Positions 48,450-62,989 are shown, numbered from the stretch's first letter. The stretch is 64,000 nt of DNA from Pyrus communis (GCF_963583255.1 NC_084813.1:5132001-5196000), one strand, 5' to 3'. Notes: generated from the sequence alone by a model not told the origin. Translations and numbers: made by a program.

Positions 48450-49900
48450 CTGTATACCTTCCAAAATACTCACCTCCCCTATCTGATCTTACCACTTTAA
48501 TTTGTTTCCCTAACTTCTAGTTTATAAACTTTAAAACAATTGAGCACTTGAGATTTTTCAGAAATCAAATAAAGATAAGTGTACCTAGAAAAGTCATCAA
48601 TGAAGAATACAAAGTAAGAGTTGCCACAAGTTGTCCTTGTTGGAAATGGACCTCAAACATCAGTGTGAATTATCTTTAACAGGTTATTACTTCTAGTTGA
48701 ACTGGTCTTTTTATTTGAAATGGTAGTTTTGCCCTTGAAACAATCAATACGAGTCTCAAAAGCATTGAAGTTTAAGGTTGTCAACACACATATTTTCATT
48801 AGTCTCATCATCCTCTCTTTGGAGATGTGTCCTAATCTTCTATGCCATAGCATAAGAACCATCATTAGTTATCAATTTCTTAGGAGCTTAAGTATCAACA
48901 TTGAGACACTCATAAAAATAGGTGCATTGCACTTACCAAATATCTCAATTAAGTGATGCAAAACCAAGCAAATTATCATATTGATTCTTCAAATAAAAAC
49001 GAATATAATTGTCATCACCAATGAATGAAAAACCATCTTGTACAAACTTTGTTGCAGAAAGTAAATTCCTTCTCATAGAAGGTACATAAAGCACATTGTT
49101 CAATACTAAAACATAACCAGAAGAAAGCTTTAACATGACTTGACCAACTGACTTAACAAGGACTTTGTTTCCATTTCCAACATAGATATTGTAATGCTCC
49201 TTACTTTGGCCCTTTTGGTTTTTAAATCCCTGCATTGAATTAGTTATATGCACACAACAACCAGTGTCAAACCACCATGAGTGTTGAGGTATAAAAACCA
49301 TATTTGACTATGTTGTAACAAAGAGATTTATGACTGCAATACCTTTCTTAATAAGCCAAGCTTTAAATCCAGCGCAATCGTTTCTCAAATGCTCAGTGGA
49401 ACCACATAAATGACACTTTTTAAGATTGATTTTATTAAATCTAAGACCAGTGCTAGTGGAGGCAAGATCAGACTTAATAGGTATAACAGAATTGGAAGCA
49501 TGTTTCTTGGAACCAAGGTAAGGAGAACCTGACTTAGTTGCAGCTTTGCCAATTTTGAGTGCTGCAGGTTTGCTTGGTCCAAAAACTTTCCCCTTTCCTT
49601 TCCCATATTGCACCAGATTCACAGTGTCATGCTTACTCTTCTTCATTCTCTCCTCTTCTTGGCAACAAATGGAGATCAACTCATTGATATCCCATGTTTG
49701 TTTCTGAGTGTTATAGCTCACTTTGAGTTGTTCATATTCATTTGGCAGAGAATACAAAGCCAAATGAACAAGGAATTGATCTGCAATAGCTACATCCATT
49801 GCATTAAGCTTGTTAGACAGATTGACAAGTTTAAGCAAATGCTCTCGGACACTCCCATTACCATCAAATTTGGCATTGATCAAATCTGAAGATATACCCC
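48450..49900 (-). pseudogene. Copia gag-protease-integrase remnant
   Basis: Gag frame 49883-49308 carries QFLVHLALYSLPNEYEQLKV and the knuckle CHLCGSTEHLRNDC. The protease frame (49301-48945) has WWFDTGCCVHITN, where DTG is the catalytic triad. GAG-pre-integrase (48865-48653) has LWHRRLGHISKERM. The following integrase stretch reads FVFFIDDFSRYTYLYLI and VRSDRGGEYFG after an in-frame stop. Frameshifts and stops make it non-functional. Confidence 0.85.
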
Positions 49901-50430
49901 AGTTTCAGCCTTATTAGATCTCTTATACTTTTCTTCAATCTTGGCAATATATTGCTTTTCCAAGTCACAATTTTGAATGCCACATCTTATATGTTCCTCC
50001 ATCAAATTTTGCATGACCAGCAAAGACATCTGATTAGCCCTCCCATTTGGCAAATGTTTCTTTCTCTGCAGCAGTGCTTGTCTCAGTTAAAGCAGTTGGT
50101 TGAGGTTGCGTGAATGCAATGCTAAATTCCAACATACCAAGATGCATTTCAATTTGCTGTTTCATGTCTTAAAATTAGTCCCATTCAACTTCAATGTTCA
50201 TGAGATTGAGCATGTTGAAACCTACAACCAAAACATCATTTGATTCTGAGATTCACGATTTTGTGACAAAGAAAAGGAACTTATTATCCTTTGTTACCCA
50301 AAACTGTGGAACCAGTGACACTTTTGAGCAAGAAACTGTCCATATAATCATGAGTACGAATCTCAAATCTTGCATAGCCAATTATAAACACTAGAATATC
50401 TATAAGTTCAATGCCTTTGGGCAAGAATGA

Positions 50431-50454
50431 ATGTGTGTGTGTGTGTGTGTGTGT
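50431..50454. repeat. (TG)n microsatellite
   Basis: About 12 TG units inside the copia leader region. Confidence 0.9.
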
Positions 50455-51499
50455 ATTTCCAGTTTCATAACTTACTATACAATAACTTATAGCCAATCCC
50501 AGTAAATAGTTTCTTTGGAAAGTTTTCTACTTGTTAGAGCATATAAGTCACACATTGTTGTACATTATTGAATCTTACAGATTTGTGAGAGCAATTAAAT
50601 CACTTTGGTGGTCCTTACAAGTTATTCTGATGATCCACTTAACAATGAAATATGTCTGCAATATAAGACGCTAAATTATATTCTTATGACCATAATGAAC
50701 CATTCCATTTCTCCCTCATCTGATACAAACTTAGAATGTACCCTATGAGAAAAGATTTTTATAGAATGACAAGTTATAATTTCAGTGGTTGGGAAAAGTA
50801 GAATAAAATAAATACCAAGAGTTTGCAGAAAATTGATCATGCATACTTAGCAACCAATCCGTTAACCCTTATTGTTGGTGAATCAGAATGAATTATATCA
50901 TCACAGCAGCGGAAAACCAAAACATAGATAGTCATGTAGACAACTGAATGAGTCTAATGTCTAGATTGATTGGCTCTAATACCACATGTAGGCATTTTGA
51001 TACTTAAAGAATTTGATCAACCAGATCACTAGACTACATTTATATATTATGTCGTTGTCAACATGTAGTATTAGTATACAACTAAAGGAAGTAAGACTTA
51101 CTTGCAGGATTAGCCATGAGGTCAGACAACCAACGCAAACTCTTTTGAACGGATTGTGAAGTTGCTGTATAAAACCTTTGTAGTGATCTTCTCTTCTCTA
51201 GGACTCAGAATGGTTTCACTCTCAATAGGGCTAGTGCATATAAAATCTCATGTCCGAGAAGAGAGACCATACTACAGTTATATTGTTCGTGAGATCACAA
51301 CTGCTCCTCCTATAGTGGTAGCAGTTGTGTCCGCAATTTTAAGAGTTTGTAACCAACTCTTATTCCATTATCTTTAATTCTAATAATTTCCCTCTTATGT
51401 ATTTTATCATGATTAAAATACTTGTAAGTCCATTATTAATACAAGTCCAATTAGTCCTCATAACATATTTGATATCATGGTTTTATTCTAACTCACATT

Positions 51500-52032
51500 C
51501 CTTTGAAAACCTTAAAGTGTATTTATGTGTGTATTCATTTTGTTCAGAATGAAATGATCTTATTCCTTGCAGCCGCAGATTAATAACGAATATGTTATCT
51601 TGCACAAATAGCCATATCCTACGAGGTGGTATTTCTCTCCCGATGTTGGAAGAGGTCTCAAGCTCGAACCCCCTTTCCCTGTTGATAAAAGAAAGCTTGT
51701 GAGTTTAGTACGCCATTATCGAATATATAAAGGAACATGACGTGTATATGTACTGACCTCAGGTCTCCACAGAAGAGTAGTGTAAAAATATTCCTCCAAA
51801 GTGAAAATGGTGGGGTTTCGGAATGTGCCTGCCCATCAAATATATGGGTTGCTCCTCTTTGACGCTACCATTTTCTGAATTCCTTTTTAAATTCTTTAAA
51901 TATGTAGCTACAAACTAGAGAATATATAATATGGCATCCCTAAAGGCTTAAGGCCTAAGCCTTTAGCTTTTGGCAGAGTCTATCCCTAATTCCCTAGCTA
52001 TCTCCCTGGCCCCTCCAACCAAGTTACAAAAA
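51500..52032 (+). other. Upstream segment of peptide gene A1 (duplicated unit)
   Basis: This region is repeated at 57380-57602 plus 60077-60360, and less exactly at 61270-61751. It includes a tRNA/SINE-like stretch (AAGAGGTCTCAAGCTCGAAC, about 51650) also present at 57510 and 61391. It likely contains the A1 promoter. Confidence 0.6.
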
Positions 52033-52474
52033 ATGAAGGGAATGAAATTACACACATGCTTTTTATTCATCTTATGCACTCATGCCCTTTCAAGCTCGGC
52101 TCTCCGGAGCTTCTTCGAGTTAGAACATGAAGATGTACGAGGACGGGAAATTCATGGTAAGAGATTTAACCCACTTATTATTTCAACTGAATGATCTTAG
52201 AATCACTGAATAATGGTGCAATGAATATTCTGTAGTAGTGAGGCATGCTGGTGTTGGTGGCGCAGTCGAGCCGTATGGAGAAAAACATGAAACGGACGAT
52301 TCAAGGAAGGCCCGAAGAGGGAAAGGGGGAGTTGGTTCAAATATTGCTCATCAGCGCCTAAAAAGTAGTGCAAAACCGATGATTAGAAGGTCCCAGCAGC
52401 CCTTCCTCTTGACCAAAACCATGTTGCAAGTAACCTTTGCTTTGATTTTCATTCTTCCCCTTCAATTACTCTAA
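52033..52474 (+). CDS. Small secreted peptide precursor A1 (2 exons), unknown family
   Basis: Exon 1 (52033-52156) and exon 2 (52236-52474) join through a 79-bp GT-AG intron (TTCATG|GTAAGA; CTGTAG|TAGTGAGG), giving 120 residues. The N-terminus MKGMKLHTCFLFILCTHALS is a typical signal peptide. The middle is charged (FFELEHEDVRGREIH, EPYGEKHETDDSRKARRGKG), then SSAKPMIRRSQQPFLLTK and a hydrophobic tail, TFALIFILPLQLL. Signal peptide plus C-terminal hydrophobic tail fits a GPI-anchored or membrane-tethered peptide precursor. I do not recognise the family. A close paralogue lies at 60361 and weaker relatives at 53001 and 61752. TAG-TAG at the acceptor allows isoforms differing by one residue. Confidence 0.65.
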
Positions 52475-53000
52475 ACATGTTTCAATTTGTCGGAAACAGA
52501 TATGAAGCATTGGATTGTTTTTGTTTTTGGTCAATTTGCTTTGTTTATTGAGAATGTTTCTCCCATTCTATTTGTTTCAATTGATAAGGGTAAAGGGTTT
52601 AGGGCAAGTTTTTGTTGATATCTTTATTTTTGTTGGCAAGTTTGTTTGTAAGCTTGTACCAGAATTGTTGATTTTCTTTCATCGTCTTTTATCCGTTTTC
52701 CTTGTTTTTGTTCTTTCTGTCTTCTCATGTTTCTGCAACAATTGCATTTGCATCCATATGCTTCTGCAAAATGAAGGAAAAGACCGATTTAACGTGCATG
52801 GTCAGTAAATCTAGCAAGGGAATAGAATAACCAATGAGGCAGAGAGGTTGCAATAAACTGCAAAGCAAGACACCATCAATGGAAAAATATTGTACGTGTT
52901 CACATCAAACACAAATCGTAAATCTAGCAAGGGAATAGAATAACCAATGAGGCAGAGAGAGGTTGCAATAAGCCTTTAGCTTTTGGCAGTCTAAAACAAA

Positions 53001-53336
53001 ATGAAGGGAATGGGAATGAAATTACTTCCTTGCTTCTTATTCATTTTATGCACTTATGCCCTTTCAACCTTGGCTCACACGAGCGTCTTCGAGTTAGAAC
53101 ACGAACATGGCGTACAAGGACGAGCTATATTGATCTTTTGAACCCCGGACTAGTGTTGCACTGAACTTTCTGTGGTAGTGAGGCGAGCTGGTGTGGGATG
53201 ATTCGAGGAAGAACCAAAGATGGAAAAGGGGAAATGGCGGTGTAGATGTTGCTAATCGGTGCCCAACTGACAATAGTAGCGCAACACCGGTGCTAGCAAG
53301 GTCCCAGCAGCCCTTTCTTGTTCTTACCTTTCAATC
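53001..53336 (+). pseudogene. Peptide relative B1, pseudogene
   Basis: Exon 1 begins MKGMGMKLLPCFLFILCTYA and continues VFELEHEHGVQGR, but the splice donor and part of the intron are lost and the frame stops. Exon 2 starts like the family (GTGAGGCGAGCTGGTGTGGG) but lacks about 40-60 bp before GATTCGAGGAAG, which creates a TGA. The tail diverges after ARSQQPFL. It pairs with B2 at 61752. Confidence 0.8.
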
Positions 53337-54111
53337 ACTTTGACATGTTCCGATCCATGAATATGCAGGTTTGGTGTGTTTTTGTTTGGCCAATAAGCTT
53401 TGCTTTGTTATTTGGGAATTTTTTTCACATTTTCCTTGGTGTTTACCTGTTAACTCAATTTGTTGTAATTATGCTTGTAAGTGGATGTGTGCTGATATCT
53501 GTTTTTTTGTTGGTAAGTTTTCAGAAATTGTTTGTCAGCTTGTACCAGCATTGTTATGCTATGTATTCATTTAATCTCTCTCTGAAACAGGACTTCAACA
53601 TTTTTGTATCTTCTGCAAATTAGGAAAAACAATTGAGCTCCTTAATCCTAAACCAAAGAACCGAAAAGATATGCAACGATCAATACCACGAAACATGGTA
53701 AATGTATATGACTAGAGCAAGATCACACCCGTAAGCGATAAAACAAAAACAGATCTTTAGGTTCTGCACATATGATTCTGAAATTTCGAGAACTTATACC
53801 AGATTGTAGCTTTAGCAGAGACAATTATCCTTCGCACAACCAAAAAGATAAAACAAAATTAAACATTATGTAAATTTAGTATCAATGAGTAATACAATTG
53901 TTGTCAAAGTCCTTAGATGCGTACAACTTATGTTCTATATTAGGTCGAGCAAATAGTCAACCGACATAAGTATTCCCAATGGCATTAACCATGTATGAGC
54001 AAAAAAGCACTAGGAAAGAAACACGACCACTTTCGAAAATTTAGGCAAACCAGAAGATGACCGAGCTGGCAGTAACTCAAACCAGGTTAAACTTCTCACG
54101 CATATCGTTTC
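53337..54111. other. Duplicated intergenic segment between peptide B and HCT
   Basis: It aligns with 62215-62989 in the second unit, including ACCAAAGAACCGAAAAGATA and TATATGACTAGAGCAAGATC. No gene. Confidence 0.65.
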
Positions 54112-54578
<467 letters not shown>

Positions 54579-55126
54579 CCCGTCAAACTCATGGCGATAC
54601 ACGTCATGAGTTTGCCAACAAGCAGATGTGGATGCAAGCTCCGTTAGGCAAACACGACAAGGCAAGTTCCGTTAGGCAGACGCCACAAGCGAGTCAGGTG
54701 CGGAGGAGGTTCTGATCAGGCGATCATCTGACCATGCGTGCAGTAATGTCTGTGGTATAGCGGTTGTGCAGTGGTCATCCGTGCAGCAATGCAACAAGGA
54801 CGTGATGAGCAGCGGGCATGCAATCCTGGGTCAATCGAATCTGGGTAATGGTATGAATACAGATTAGTGGGTTAGGTTCAGGGTTCCTGATTGCAGCAAC
54901 AACATGGGTGGATGGTGATGAATTCACCTGATCACAGTGCCAGTGATCAGATCGTTGGGAAGGGAATCGGAACAAGCATAACAGTGGATAACAGCAGGGG
55001 CAGCGGCGAGCTGGTGGCTTGGTGCAACTCCGGCTCCAAACTTCAACATTTTTTTTTTTTTTAAACAACAAACAAAGGTTAACCCAAACCAAAAAACAAA
55101 AGGGTTTCACGGAACGAAAATGGACA

Positions 55127-56879
<1,753 letters not shown>

Positions 56880-57602
56880 TTTCATGATAAGCATATTTTT
56901 CATTCTTTAAATTCCAGCTTTTCATGTTGTATTACATCAATAGTACAACCGTAGAAGTGTCCATTTAATGATCATTGTACCCAAAATTATGATCATATTA
57001 CTCAAATAAATGTTGAATTAGTTGAAAGCATAGTACATGATTTGTTTTCATCGTTTTTTATTTAAACCAAAGCTTGTTTATGTTCTTTCTTTCCTTTCAT
57101 GTTTCTGCAATAATCGCATTTGCAGGTATGTTCTTCTGCAAAACGAAATAAATGGTGATTAAATCATCTAAGAGCAATAGAAGACACCATCAATTGAAAA
57201 ATAATGGTTACTTCTTCTAGAGATTGATTTCAAGCAATGTTTCTGAAAAATGAGCCAGAAATTCGAGGTAATGGACGTTATAGTTTCAAAATCAAACCAT
57301 AAAGGACATATTTTTTTACTCAATTTCTCACATCAAGCACAACTTGTAATCGTCCAGGTGGTACTGGTAAACAGGTGTAGTTTTGTGTGTATTCATTTTG
57401 TTCGGAATGAAATGATCTTCTTACTAACAGCCACTTAATTTAATAACAAATATGTTATCCTGCACAAATAGCCATATCCTACCAGGTGATATTTCTTTCC
57501 TGATGTTGGACGAGGTCTCAAGCTCGAACCCCTTTTCCCTGTTAATAAAAGAAAACTTATTAGTTTAGTATGCCATTATCAAATATAAAGGAACATAACG
57601 TG
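56880..57602. other. Remnant of a duplicated peptide-A unit
   Basis: 57055-57215 aligns with the 3' flank of peptide A1 (compare 52690-52880, CATGTTTCTGCAA), and 57380-57602 with the A upstream region (51515-51745). A peptide A coding sequence that should precede 57040 is absent, replaced by the CDC48 fragment and LINE. Confidence 0.6.
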
Positions 57603-58119
57603 TGAAGAAAGTTGGGGTTCCACCATAAAACCAATTGGCAATATGGAGAGTAGCCCAACCTCTTATAAGTTCATGCAAAGTCCCTCCTCCCATCAATGTG
57701 GGACCCATTCTCAACACGCCCTCTCACGCGTGACTAATTTTCGAGCCTAACACATGGACAGCACAACGGGATGACGTGGAGTATGTAACAACCCGTCCTG
57801 ATTTTTATTTATGAATTTTAGAACGAGGGTATTTTGGACATTTCATGCCCAAGAGATATTTTGAGTTTGCTTTTGGGTCTTGTTTGGTGTGCCCAAGGGA
57901 TCCATCCTTGATTTTGTCCCCCGGTCCAAAACACTTCCCCCTCTCTCTCTCTCTCTTTCTCTCCCTTTTCTTTCTTTCTCTCTATGTTTTCCCCGAGCTC
58001 TCTCTCACAACTTACTTTCTCCATCTCTCTCCCTCGCTGCATCCCTTTCCCCCGAACACCACACACCCAAGGAACCACAATAAACGACGACACCACCTCC
58101 ACCGTGATGGGTCTCTCTC

Positions 58120-58161
<42 letters not shown>

Positions 58162-60076
58162 CCTCCCTCTCCTCTATGAAGCACAGAGAACCCAATAATT
58201 TTCTTTGGCAATAGACCGCGGTTCATTTGGATTTCCCAACCACTTCCATGCCACGGTTGGGCCTAAAAATGGTATGTTTCACTTCCCATCACTCGTAGTT
58301 TCATTTCCTTGGTTTAATCGCCAAGTATGGTTGAGAATCGGAGTCGATTGGAGCTCGAAAAGCTTCGGCCTTCTCCCTCTTCGAAACCAGGTCAAAATGA
58401 CCCACACCCGGAAACCTAGTTATTACCCAGCCCAAATCCTTGGGCCAAGCTACCAGGGCAAACCCAAATGAACCCAGCCCAGTTGTTAAGCCCAAAGCCA
58501 ATATAACTCAAGCCTTTGGGTCGTGCAAACCCAAGCCTTCGGCCCAAGGAACCCAGGTCCAAACCCATTTGTTAACCCAACCCAAAAACCCTTGGGCTTG
58601 CCCAAAACTAAACCCAAGCCCAACTGGGAACCAAAAGCCTAGGCCTAAACCCAGTCGGAGCGTGGGTCCACACATGAACCTGCGCGTGGGTGCCCACCTG
58701 TGTCAACGCATAAAGCACAACACCTCCACCAAAGGCACTATGCTCCGCCGTCCATGACAACTTTTCTGGCGAACTTTTCGACGACCCATCTTGGAGTGTG
58801 GCCATCGGGGCCGCCACCTTACGGCGGAGTGTGGAGTACCTGAGGTCCTTATGTTTTTCGATGTCCTGAATCCGTTTATGACATCCGTTTTTTGAAATTC
58901 AACTGTTTAAGTAGAGTTTTATCAATTGGACCCTTTATGTGCTAGGTGCATTTATTGTGGCATTTCCGTCTTCGCTAATTTGTATGGCTCTTCGACAGTG
59001 AAATATCAATAAGTGGACCCCTTCCAAAATGCATAATTTTACTATTAGAAATGCATAAATGAAAAACATGATTTAATGGTTACGTTTTATGAATCATTTT
59101 ATGAGTAAATTAGATTTTACTTTTTATGAGATATCATGCTTTACTGAGAATATTTTGGAATACCATGCTTTATCAATTTCATGTTCTTGGTAGTATATAT
59201 GATGGATGACTATATACTATGAACATGTTTTGAGATATGATGTTTGAGCTACAGAGCTCCGTTGAGATATATGTACTTATGTTGGAAAGATTATATTCAA
59301 TGTTTTTGTGCTTATCTAGTAGTCACTGTTCTGCCTACAGGCGGGCGTATTAACCGCCTACAGGGGGCGTATGTTTAGCCTGCGGGCGTATGTTCTACCT
59401 TCGGGCGATTATGATACCACTATTTAGCACATTATATATGATATATGTTTTATGAAAGGTTTTATGGCATGCTAGGGCTTTCGGAAAACCTATCACATAT
59501 TATGTTATTAGTTTTCATAAACTTTGGGGGTTAGTACGTTATGGAATAACTATGTTTGTACTACTTATATATCAACTTGGTCCACTCATGTTTTGTTTTG
59601 CGCCCCCTCAGGACTTAGAATAGAGATGTACAATCTCGGCGTCAAGGCACTCCCGCATCGGCACCTTCAAGTCCTCTCGGTGCAGGACCCATTCCTTGTT
59701 CATTAAATTATATATGATTTCTTTCTGGTGTTCTAGATTAGTTGTATGCTCCGAACACGTTCCTCAATTGCATAATCATTGTATTTAAATTTATAAGTTT
59801 TATTTATATTCATTGGTTCTTATGCATATTAGTATGGCTTCGTCACCTTCGGGTGTCGGCCAACACGTGCCTACCCTGGTGATCGGAGGATATAAGGGTT
59901 GAGAGTGTCAGAGCACATGTGGCCGCTTGGCTTCACATGTGGGACAACTTGCTCTAATACCATGAAGAAAGTTGGGGTTCTACCATAAAACCATTTGGTA
60001 ATATGGGGAGTAGCCTAACCTCTTATAAGTCTATGCAAAGTCCTTCCTTCCAACAATGGGGGACTCATTCTTAACA
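57603..60076 (-). mobile_element. TRIM retrotransposon (114-bp LTRs) with nested gypsy solo LTR
   Basis: Direct terminal repeats of 114 bp (57603-57716 and 59963-60076) start TGAAGAAAGTTGGGG and end CAACA/TAACA. The reverse complement of a primer-binding site (GCTCTAATACCA) lies just inside the right copy, so the orientation is minus. Without the 2.1-kb gypsy LTR inside, the element is about 340 bp, in the TRIM range. The uninterrupted target (ACATGACGTGTATATGTACT) survives at about 51739 in the duplicate unit. Confidence 0.88.
57784..59910 (+). mobile_element. Gypsy-type solo LTR (2127 bp) inserted in the TRIM
   Basis: Begins TGTAACAACCCGTCCTG and ends GAGAGTGTCA. It is flanked by GAGTA (57779-57783) and GAGCA (59911-59915), a 5-bp target duplication with one mismatch. 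It contains a (CT)n leader (58119-58160), a C-rich CCCAAACC-type block (58390-58670) and a tail with TAAGGCACTCCCGCATCG-like sequence. No coding domain. The minus-strand LTR at 36960-39012 is related. Confidence 0.85.
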
Positions 60077-60360
60077 CGTATATGTACTGACCTCAGGTCT
60101 GCACAGAACAGTAGTGTAAAAATATTCCGCCAAAGCAAAAATGGTAGGGTTTTGGAATGTGCCTGCCCATCCAATATATGGGTTAGCATCCCTAGATATG
60201 TAGATTCTCTAGATTTAGATTCTCTAGATATTTAGCTACAAACTAGAGAATATATAACGTGGCATCCCTAAAGGCTTAAGGCCCAAGTCTTTAGCTTTTG
60301 GCAGAGTCTACCCCTAATTCCCTAGGTATTTCCCTACCCCCTCCAACCAAGTTACAAAAA

Positions 60361-60803
60361 ATGAAGGGAATGAAATTACAAACATGCTTTTTATTCAGCT
60401 TATGCACTCATGCCCTTTCAAGCTCGGCTCTCCGGAGCTTCTTCGAGTTAGAATTTGAAGATGTACAAGGACGGGAAATTCGTGGTAAGAGATTTGACCG
60501 ACTTATTATTTTAACTGATTGATCTTTCGAACCACTGAATAATGTTGCAGTGAATATTCTGAAGTAGTGAGGCATGCTGGTGTTGGTAGCTCAATCGAGC
60601 CATATTGCGAAAAACATGAAACGGATGATTCAAGGAAGATCCAAAGAGGGAAAGGGGTTGGTTCAAATATTGCTCATCAGTGCCCAAAAAGTAGTGCAAC
60701 ACCGATGATTGGAAGGTCCCAGCAGCCCTTCTTCCTGTTGACCAAAACCATGTTGCAAGTAACCTTTGCTTTGATTTTCATTCTTCCCTTTCAATTACTC
60801 TAA
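60361..60803 (+). CDS. Small secreted peptide precursor A2 (2 exons), paralogue of A1
   Basis: Exon 1 (60361-60484) and exon 2 (60565-60803) use the same donor (CGTG|GTAAGA) and a GAAG/TAG acceptor pair, giving 119-120 residues. The signal peptide MKGMKLQTCFLFSLCTHALS and tail TFALIFILPFQLL are conserved with A1. Differences include ELEFEDVQGREIR, EPYCEKHETDDS and AHQCPKSS, which adds two Cys to the middle region; A1 has none there. The coding frame is kept in both exons despite substitutions, suggesting selection for a protein. Function unknown. The TRIM/gypsy insertion ends about 285 bp upstream and may affect its promoter. Confidence 0.63.
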
Positions 60804-61751
60804 ACATGTTTTGGTTTGTCGGAAACAGATATGAAGCGTTGGATTGTTTTTGTTTTTGGTCAATTTGCTTTGTTTATTGAGAATTTTTCTCCCATTCTAT
60901 TTGTTACTATTATTAAGGGTTTAGGGCAAGTTTTTGTTGATATCTTTATTTTTATTGGCAAGTTTGTTTGTAAGCTTGCCAGGATTGTTGATTTTCTTTC
61001 ATCATCTTTTATCCGTTTTCCTTGTTTTTGTTCTTTCTGTCTTCTCATGTTTCTGCAACAATTGCATTTGCATCCATATGCTTCTGCAAAATGAAAGAAA
61101 AGACTGAATTAACGTGCATGGTCAGTTAATCAAATAAGGGAATAGAAGAACCAATGAGGCAGAGTGGGGTTGCAATAAACAGCAAAATAAGACACCATCA
61201 ATGGAAAAATATTGTACGTGTTCACATCAAACAGAAATTGTAACAGTCCAGGCGGTATCCAAAACCAGTGTATTACGTACGTGTTCATTTCCCTTCAGAA
61301 TCAGATGATCAGACGATCATATTCCTAGCAGTCACATAAACTAGTAAATGAATGTGTTATTGTATGAGTAGTAATTCTCATCCCAATGTTGGAACTTGGA
61401 AGAGGCCTCAAGTTCGAACCCCCTTTCCTCGTTGATCAGTTTAGTTTGTTGTTATTGCATATATAGAATATAGTGAAGACTTGATGATGGGACAACATGA
61501 ATTACATGGTGTTGGTCCTATGCTAAGCTTAACAAACACAACAGTAGTGTAAAAATATTCCTCCAATGCAAAAATGGTAGGGTTTTCGGAATGTGCCTTC
61601 CTATCCAAGATATGTATTGCTCCTCTTTGACGCTACCATTTGCTGAGTTCCTTTTTAGATTCTCTAAATATCTAGCTACAAAGTAGAGAATATATAATGT
61701 AGCATCCCTAAGGCTAGGGCCTAAGCCTTTAGCTTTTGGCAGTCAAACAAA
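60804..61751. other. A2 3' flank and duplicated intergenic DNA
   Basis: It aligns with 52475-53000, including the long T-rich probable 3' UTR (GTTTTTGGTCAATTTGCTTT). A SINE-like GGCCTCAAGTTCGAACCCCC occurs near 61409. No other gene. Confidence 0.55.
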
Positions 61752-62209
61752 ATGAAGGGAATGGGAATGAAATTACTTACATGCTTCTTCTTCATCTTAT
61801 GCACTTATGCCCTTTCAACCTTGCCTTGCACAAGCGTCTTCAAGTTAGAACACGAACATGGTGTACAAGTACTAGAATTTCATAAGAATTTAACTTTCTT
61901 TATTATTTCAATTGATTGATATTTCGAACCCCCAACTAATGTTGCACTGAATGTTCAGTGGTAGTGAGGCGTGCTGGTGCGGGTGGCTCAGTCAATCTGT
62001 ATGGAGAAAAACATGAAACGGATGATTCGAGGAAGAACCAAAGATGTAAAAGGGGAAATGGCCGTGTGGATTTTGTTCATCGGCACCCAACTGACAATTG
62101 TAGCGCAACACCGGTGCTAGCAAGGTCCCAGCAGCCCTTTCTCCTCACTAAAACCATACTGCAAGTAACCTCTGCTTTGATTCTTGTTCTTCCCCTTCAA
62201 TTACTTTGA
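61752..62209 (+). pseudogene. Peptide relative B2, probably non-functional
   Basis: Exon 1 begins MKGMGMKLLTCFFFILCTYA and reads to VFKLEHEHGVQV. The site where A1 and A2 have a GTAAGA donor is altered (CATAAGAATT), so normal splicing is lost. Exon 2 (from about 61958) is still open: VVRRAGAGGSVNLYGEKHET, then SATPVLARSQQPFLLTK and the tail SALILVLPLQLL. It could work only with another splice site; I treat it as a pseudogene. Confidence 0.55.
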
Positions 62210-62989
62210 CATGTTCCGATCCGTCGGAGACATATACTGAATATGCAGGTTTGGTGTGTTTTTGTATGGTCAATAAGCTTTGCTTTGTTAATTGGGAAAT
62301 TTTCTCACATTTTCTTAGGTGTTTTCCTGTTAATCCTATCTGTTGTAATTAAGCTTGTAAGTAGATGTGTGCTGATATCTGTTATTTTTTATTGGTAAGT
62401 TCTCAGAAATTGTTTGTAAGCTTGTACCAGGATTGTTGTGCTATATATTCATTTAATCTCTCTCTGAAACAGGACTTCAAACAACATTTTTGCATCTTCC
62501 GCAAATTCGGAAAAAAATTGAGCTCCTTAATCCTGAACCAAAGAACCGAAAAGATATGCAACGATCAATAGCACGAAACATGGTAAATGTATATGACTAG
62601 AGCAAGATCACACCAGTAAAAAGTAAAACAAAAACAGATCATTAGGTTCTGCATATATGATTCTGAATTTTCGAGAACTTATATAGCTTCAACACAGACA
62701 ATTATCCTTCGCGCAACCAAAGAGATATAACAAAATTAAACATTATGTAAATTTAGTATCAATGCGTAATACAATTGTTGTCAAAGTCCTTAGATGCGTA
62801 CAACTTATGTTCTATATCAGGTCGAGCAAATAGTCAACCGACAAAAGTATACCCAATGGCATTAACCATGTATGAGCAAAAAAGCACTAGGAAAGAAACA
62901 CGACCACTTTCGAAAATTTATGCAAACCAGATGATGACCGAGCTGGCAGTAACTCAAACCAGGATAAACTTCTCACGCATATCGTTTCC
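62210..62989. other. Intergenic segment between peptide B2 and HCT
   Basis: Duplicate of 53337-54111. It likely contains the HCT 3' UTR (minus strand) at its right end. No gene seen. Confidence 0.55.

Larger units (their letters stand above)
48425..51477 (-). mobile_element. Truncated Ty1/copia retrotransposon with 5' LTR
   Basis: In minus orientation: a 491-bp 5' LTR (50987-51477, TGATATC...CCTACA), a primer-binding site (TGGTATTAGAGCC) two bases inside, gag with UBN2-like motifs and a zinc knuckle, protease, GAG-pre-integrase and the start of integrase. RT, RNase H and the 3' LTR are missing. Confidence 0.85.

Noticed and set aside
54775..55110. 111-codon minus-strand frame upstream of the HCT fragment
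   Set aside because: It lies in copia-internal DNA, includes a homopolymer-coded Lys run and matches no family.
57818..58226. Arg/Glu- and Ser/Leu-rich open frames around the CT tract
   Set aside because: They arise from translating a (CT)n microsatellite within a solo LTR.
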